Origin: Litorimonas cladophorae
Lineage (GTDB): Bacteria; Pseudomonadota; Alphaproteobacteria; Caulobacterales; Maricaulaceae
DNA length: 64,000 nucleotides
Assembly (NCBI RefSeq): GCF_014652455.1
Contig: NZ_BMYV01000001.1
Span: 1,240,001 to 1,304,000 of the forward strand
Direction: 5' to 3'
In this document: one piece after another, positions 62,664-64,000 of the stretch
Layout of the letters: every line of letters begins with the position of its first letter
Numbering within the stretch: the first letter of the stretch is position 1
Translations under genes and position numbers: made by a program
Notes under the pieces: generated by a model
Databases searched by the model: none
Seen by the model: the letters and a program-made list of their open reading frames with translations, nothing else
What the model was told of the DNA's origin: nothing

Positions 62664-63095
62664 TCACCACGCACCAAGTTCAATTAACTTAGCACGGAAA
62701 GCTTCTGGGAGATCAGCGCCGCTCTCCGCCCCCGTTAGGTCAGCAGGTATGTCGCTGTCCTGCAAATATCGCCAGCCTTGAAACGCACGGCGTGGGACGG
62801 GAAGAACGGGAATGAGTTCGGGGTCCATCAAAATGGCACAAGCCCGACGTTCATGTTTGACCGTCTCTTCCAAAGCGACAATCCTATTCCGACAGATTAT
62901 GTTCCCTTTGATCACCCAATAGATCGAACCCCCATCGAGTAATTCTTCACGACGTTTAGGGAACATGCGGGTGATGTGGACGTGGTGGGCAGACAAACCT
63001 TGATCCCGCCGCCGTGCGACGACGTGGTTCTGCCAGTCGATAAGCGTCTGTATCGATTCAGACCCAACGGATAGTTTTTGCAAATGTATGGTCAT
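62664..63095 (-). CDS. DUF1489-family protein
   Basis: A 143-residue protein matching the alphaproteobacterial DUF1489 family (MTIHLQKLSVGSESIQTLIDW at the start is one piece of it; the end GWRYLQDSDIPADL is another). No reaction is known. The ATG at 63095 is preferred to a GTG at 63101. It is 34 bp downstream of the JmjC-like gene on the same strand. Confidence 0.85.
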   Translation of the reverse strand: MTIHLQKLSVGSESIQTLIDWQNHVVARRRDQGLSAHHVHITRMFPKRREELLDGGSIYWVIKGNIICRNRIVALEETVKHERRACAILMDPELIPVLPVPRRAFQGWRYLQDSDIPADLTGAESGADLPEAFRAKLIELGAW

Positions 63096-63128
63096 CCCCA
63101 CCCATGTAGAGCGGGGTGAAGCCGATTG

Positions 63129-64000
63129 CTAGAAGGTGCGCGGATATGGATCTGTATCGACGATGAAGTCGTCGGCATTTGCATCGATACGAAACGTCAC
63201 CATATCCGGTGAGGACGTATCAGGTACGAGGGGTGTTTTCCGCAAAACCCGACCCGCAATTGACTTTACCTTACGAGACAATTCGCTGTCGGTCGCATAT
63301 GAGGGCGACATACCGAAACGATGGCGCAGCGTAGCATTTGTGACCATTGCGGCATTTTTCATCCCAGATTCGCGCGTCGAATATTCGGTAGTTACGGACA
63401 CGCAAAACGTCTGATTATCAACCCGATGCGGTTGATTTAATGGCCAGGTCAAAGCCGCGCCCTCGGGGATATCAATTACTGTTGCGGCCTCGTCATAGGA
63501 CGCATCATAAGGCAGATCATCGCTCAAGAAGTCTGTAATACTGGCTTCATATGACTCATCCGGAATGAATTTCTGCGTGAGCGGATAGAGGTACATTCTC
63601 TTCTGGCCCCGCACATGCCAAAGGATCGTTTCTGTTTTGTCAAAGTGATACGGCACGCGGGCAACAGGTGAGGAAATCAATATTCCACCACGCGGGTTGA
63701 AAGCGCGATTGCCCGTCTTCTCAGATAATTCGCCATACATGCGATCAAGCGCGCTCTTATATTCCGGATGTATATTCATTGCTTCGCGCACATTAATCCA
63801 AACGCGACCAGCTTTTGCGGCATCCAAAAGCACTTTGCCTGGGACGTCGCGGAAGTCACCTGTGCGGAACTTGTTAGGATAAAGCGGATGATCGGAAGCG
63901 CCCATCGTGCAGACATCTAGCTTTTCAGAGGGGTGACGCTCCAACAAATCAATAAGAGCCTCATCTGTGAACAAGCCTGTGCCCGCCAAATTATGCTCAA
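63129..64000 (-). CDS. JmjC/cupin-like Fe(II)-oxygenase-type protein, cut by window end
   Basis: The frame runs off the window end; at least 290 codons are present (start shown near 63989 is probably internal, since the frame stays open to 64000). The metal-binding text is YHFDKTET (His-x-Asp) and later WPLNQPHRVDN (second His), fitting a cupin-like or JmjC fold that uses Fe(II) and 2-oxoglutarate. Basic residues and a long strand-rich tail follow. It could hydroxylate a protein or small molecule. It is upstream of DUF1489. Confidence 0.75.
   Translation of the reverse strand, partial: EHNLAGTGLFTDEALIDLLERHPSEKLDVCTMGASDHPLYPNKFRTGDFRDVPGKVLLDAAKAGRVWINVREAMNIHPEYKSALDRMYGELSEKTGNRAFNPRGGILISSPVARVPYHFDKTETILWHVRGQKRMYLYPLTQKFIPDESYEASITDFLSDDLPYDASYDEAATVIDIPEGAALTWPLNQPHRVDNQTFCVSVTTEYSTRESGMKNAAMVTNATLRHRFGMSPSYATDSELSRKVKSIAGRVLRKTPLVPDTSSPDMVTFRIDANADDFIVDTDPYPRTF

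Noticed and set aside
1-64000. CRISPR array, prophage or insertion sequence
   Set aside because: No direct-repeat/spacer series, no transposase or phage genes seen.

Overview
The window looks like a stretch of chromosome from a free-living, aerobic, Gram-negative alphaproteobacterium of moderate GC content. The clearest lineage signals are the block Suv3-like helicase / S4-domain protein / seven-iron ferredoxin / CarD, proteins that look like DUF1489, DUF1272 and DUF924 members, ClpS with ClpA, and a large TonB-dependent receptor. A member of the Hyphomonadaceae/Maricaulales or a near relative is my best guess, but this is inference from gene content only. I see no phage, plasmid, insertion sequence or CRISPR array.

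Layout. 0-5 kb: an exported formylglycine-generating-type protein, a VIT/CCC1 metal transporter, a patatin phospholipase and an MFS carrier. 5-22 kb: two divergent fatty-acyl or isoprenoid catabolic operons. The minus-strand operon holds MaoC hydratase, two acyl-CoA dehydrogenases, an SDR, a small unknown and a thiolase. The plus-strand series holds enoyl-CoA hydratase, a quinone-reductase-like MDR, LysE exporter, Fe-alcohol dehydrogenase, hot-dog thioesterase, a PhnZ-like HD protein and an alpha/beta hydrolase. Acyl-CoA synthetase, HpcH aldolase, a Baeyer-Villiger-type monooxygenase coupled to an esterase, and a GST follow. 22-30 kb: small exported proteins, a 600-bp non-coding stretch with three strong inverted repeats, cysS, a ClpP-fold periplasmic protein, folE, rpmB and a DUF3108-like protein. 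29.6-37 kb: helicase, S4 protein, fdxA, carD, a secreted S41 protease and an unusual thermonuclease. 37-48 kb: tRNA-Arg(CCT), cytochrome b561 with YceI, a second lipid and detoxification group (esterase, DJ-1/PfpI, DUF924, FATP-type acyl-CoA synthetase), an Arg/Pro-rich secreted protein, gloB, a P450 and an MddA-like methyltransferase. 48-64 kb: clpA, clpS, DD-carboxypeptidase, panC, small unknowns, a hybrid histidine kinase, GNAT, the TonB receptor, DUF1489, and a JmjC/cupin-like protein cut by the window end.

How the parts fit. The 5-22 and 38-48 kb groups together supply activation (two acyl-CoA synthetases), oxidation (P450, Baeyer-Villiger enzyme, dehydrogenases), beta-oxidation steps, ester hydrolysis and glutathione chemistry. 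This suggests use of lipophilic substrates such as fatty acids, terpenoids, sterols or hydrocarbon-derived ketones; the exact substrate cannot be read from the sequence. The less explained parts are the structured non-coding region at 22.97-23.37 kb, a C-x11-C motif shared by three otherwise unrelated exported proteins, a terminator-like hairpin in the rpmB leader, and several exact palindromes in divergent promoter regions.
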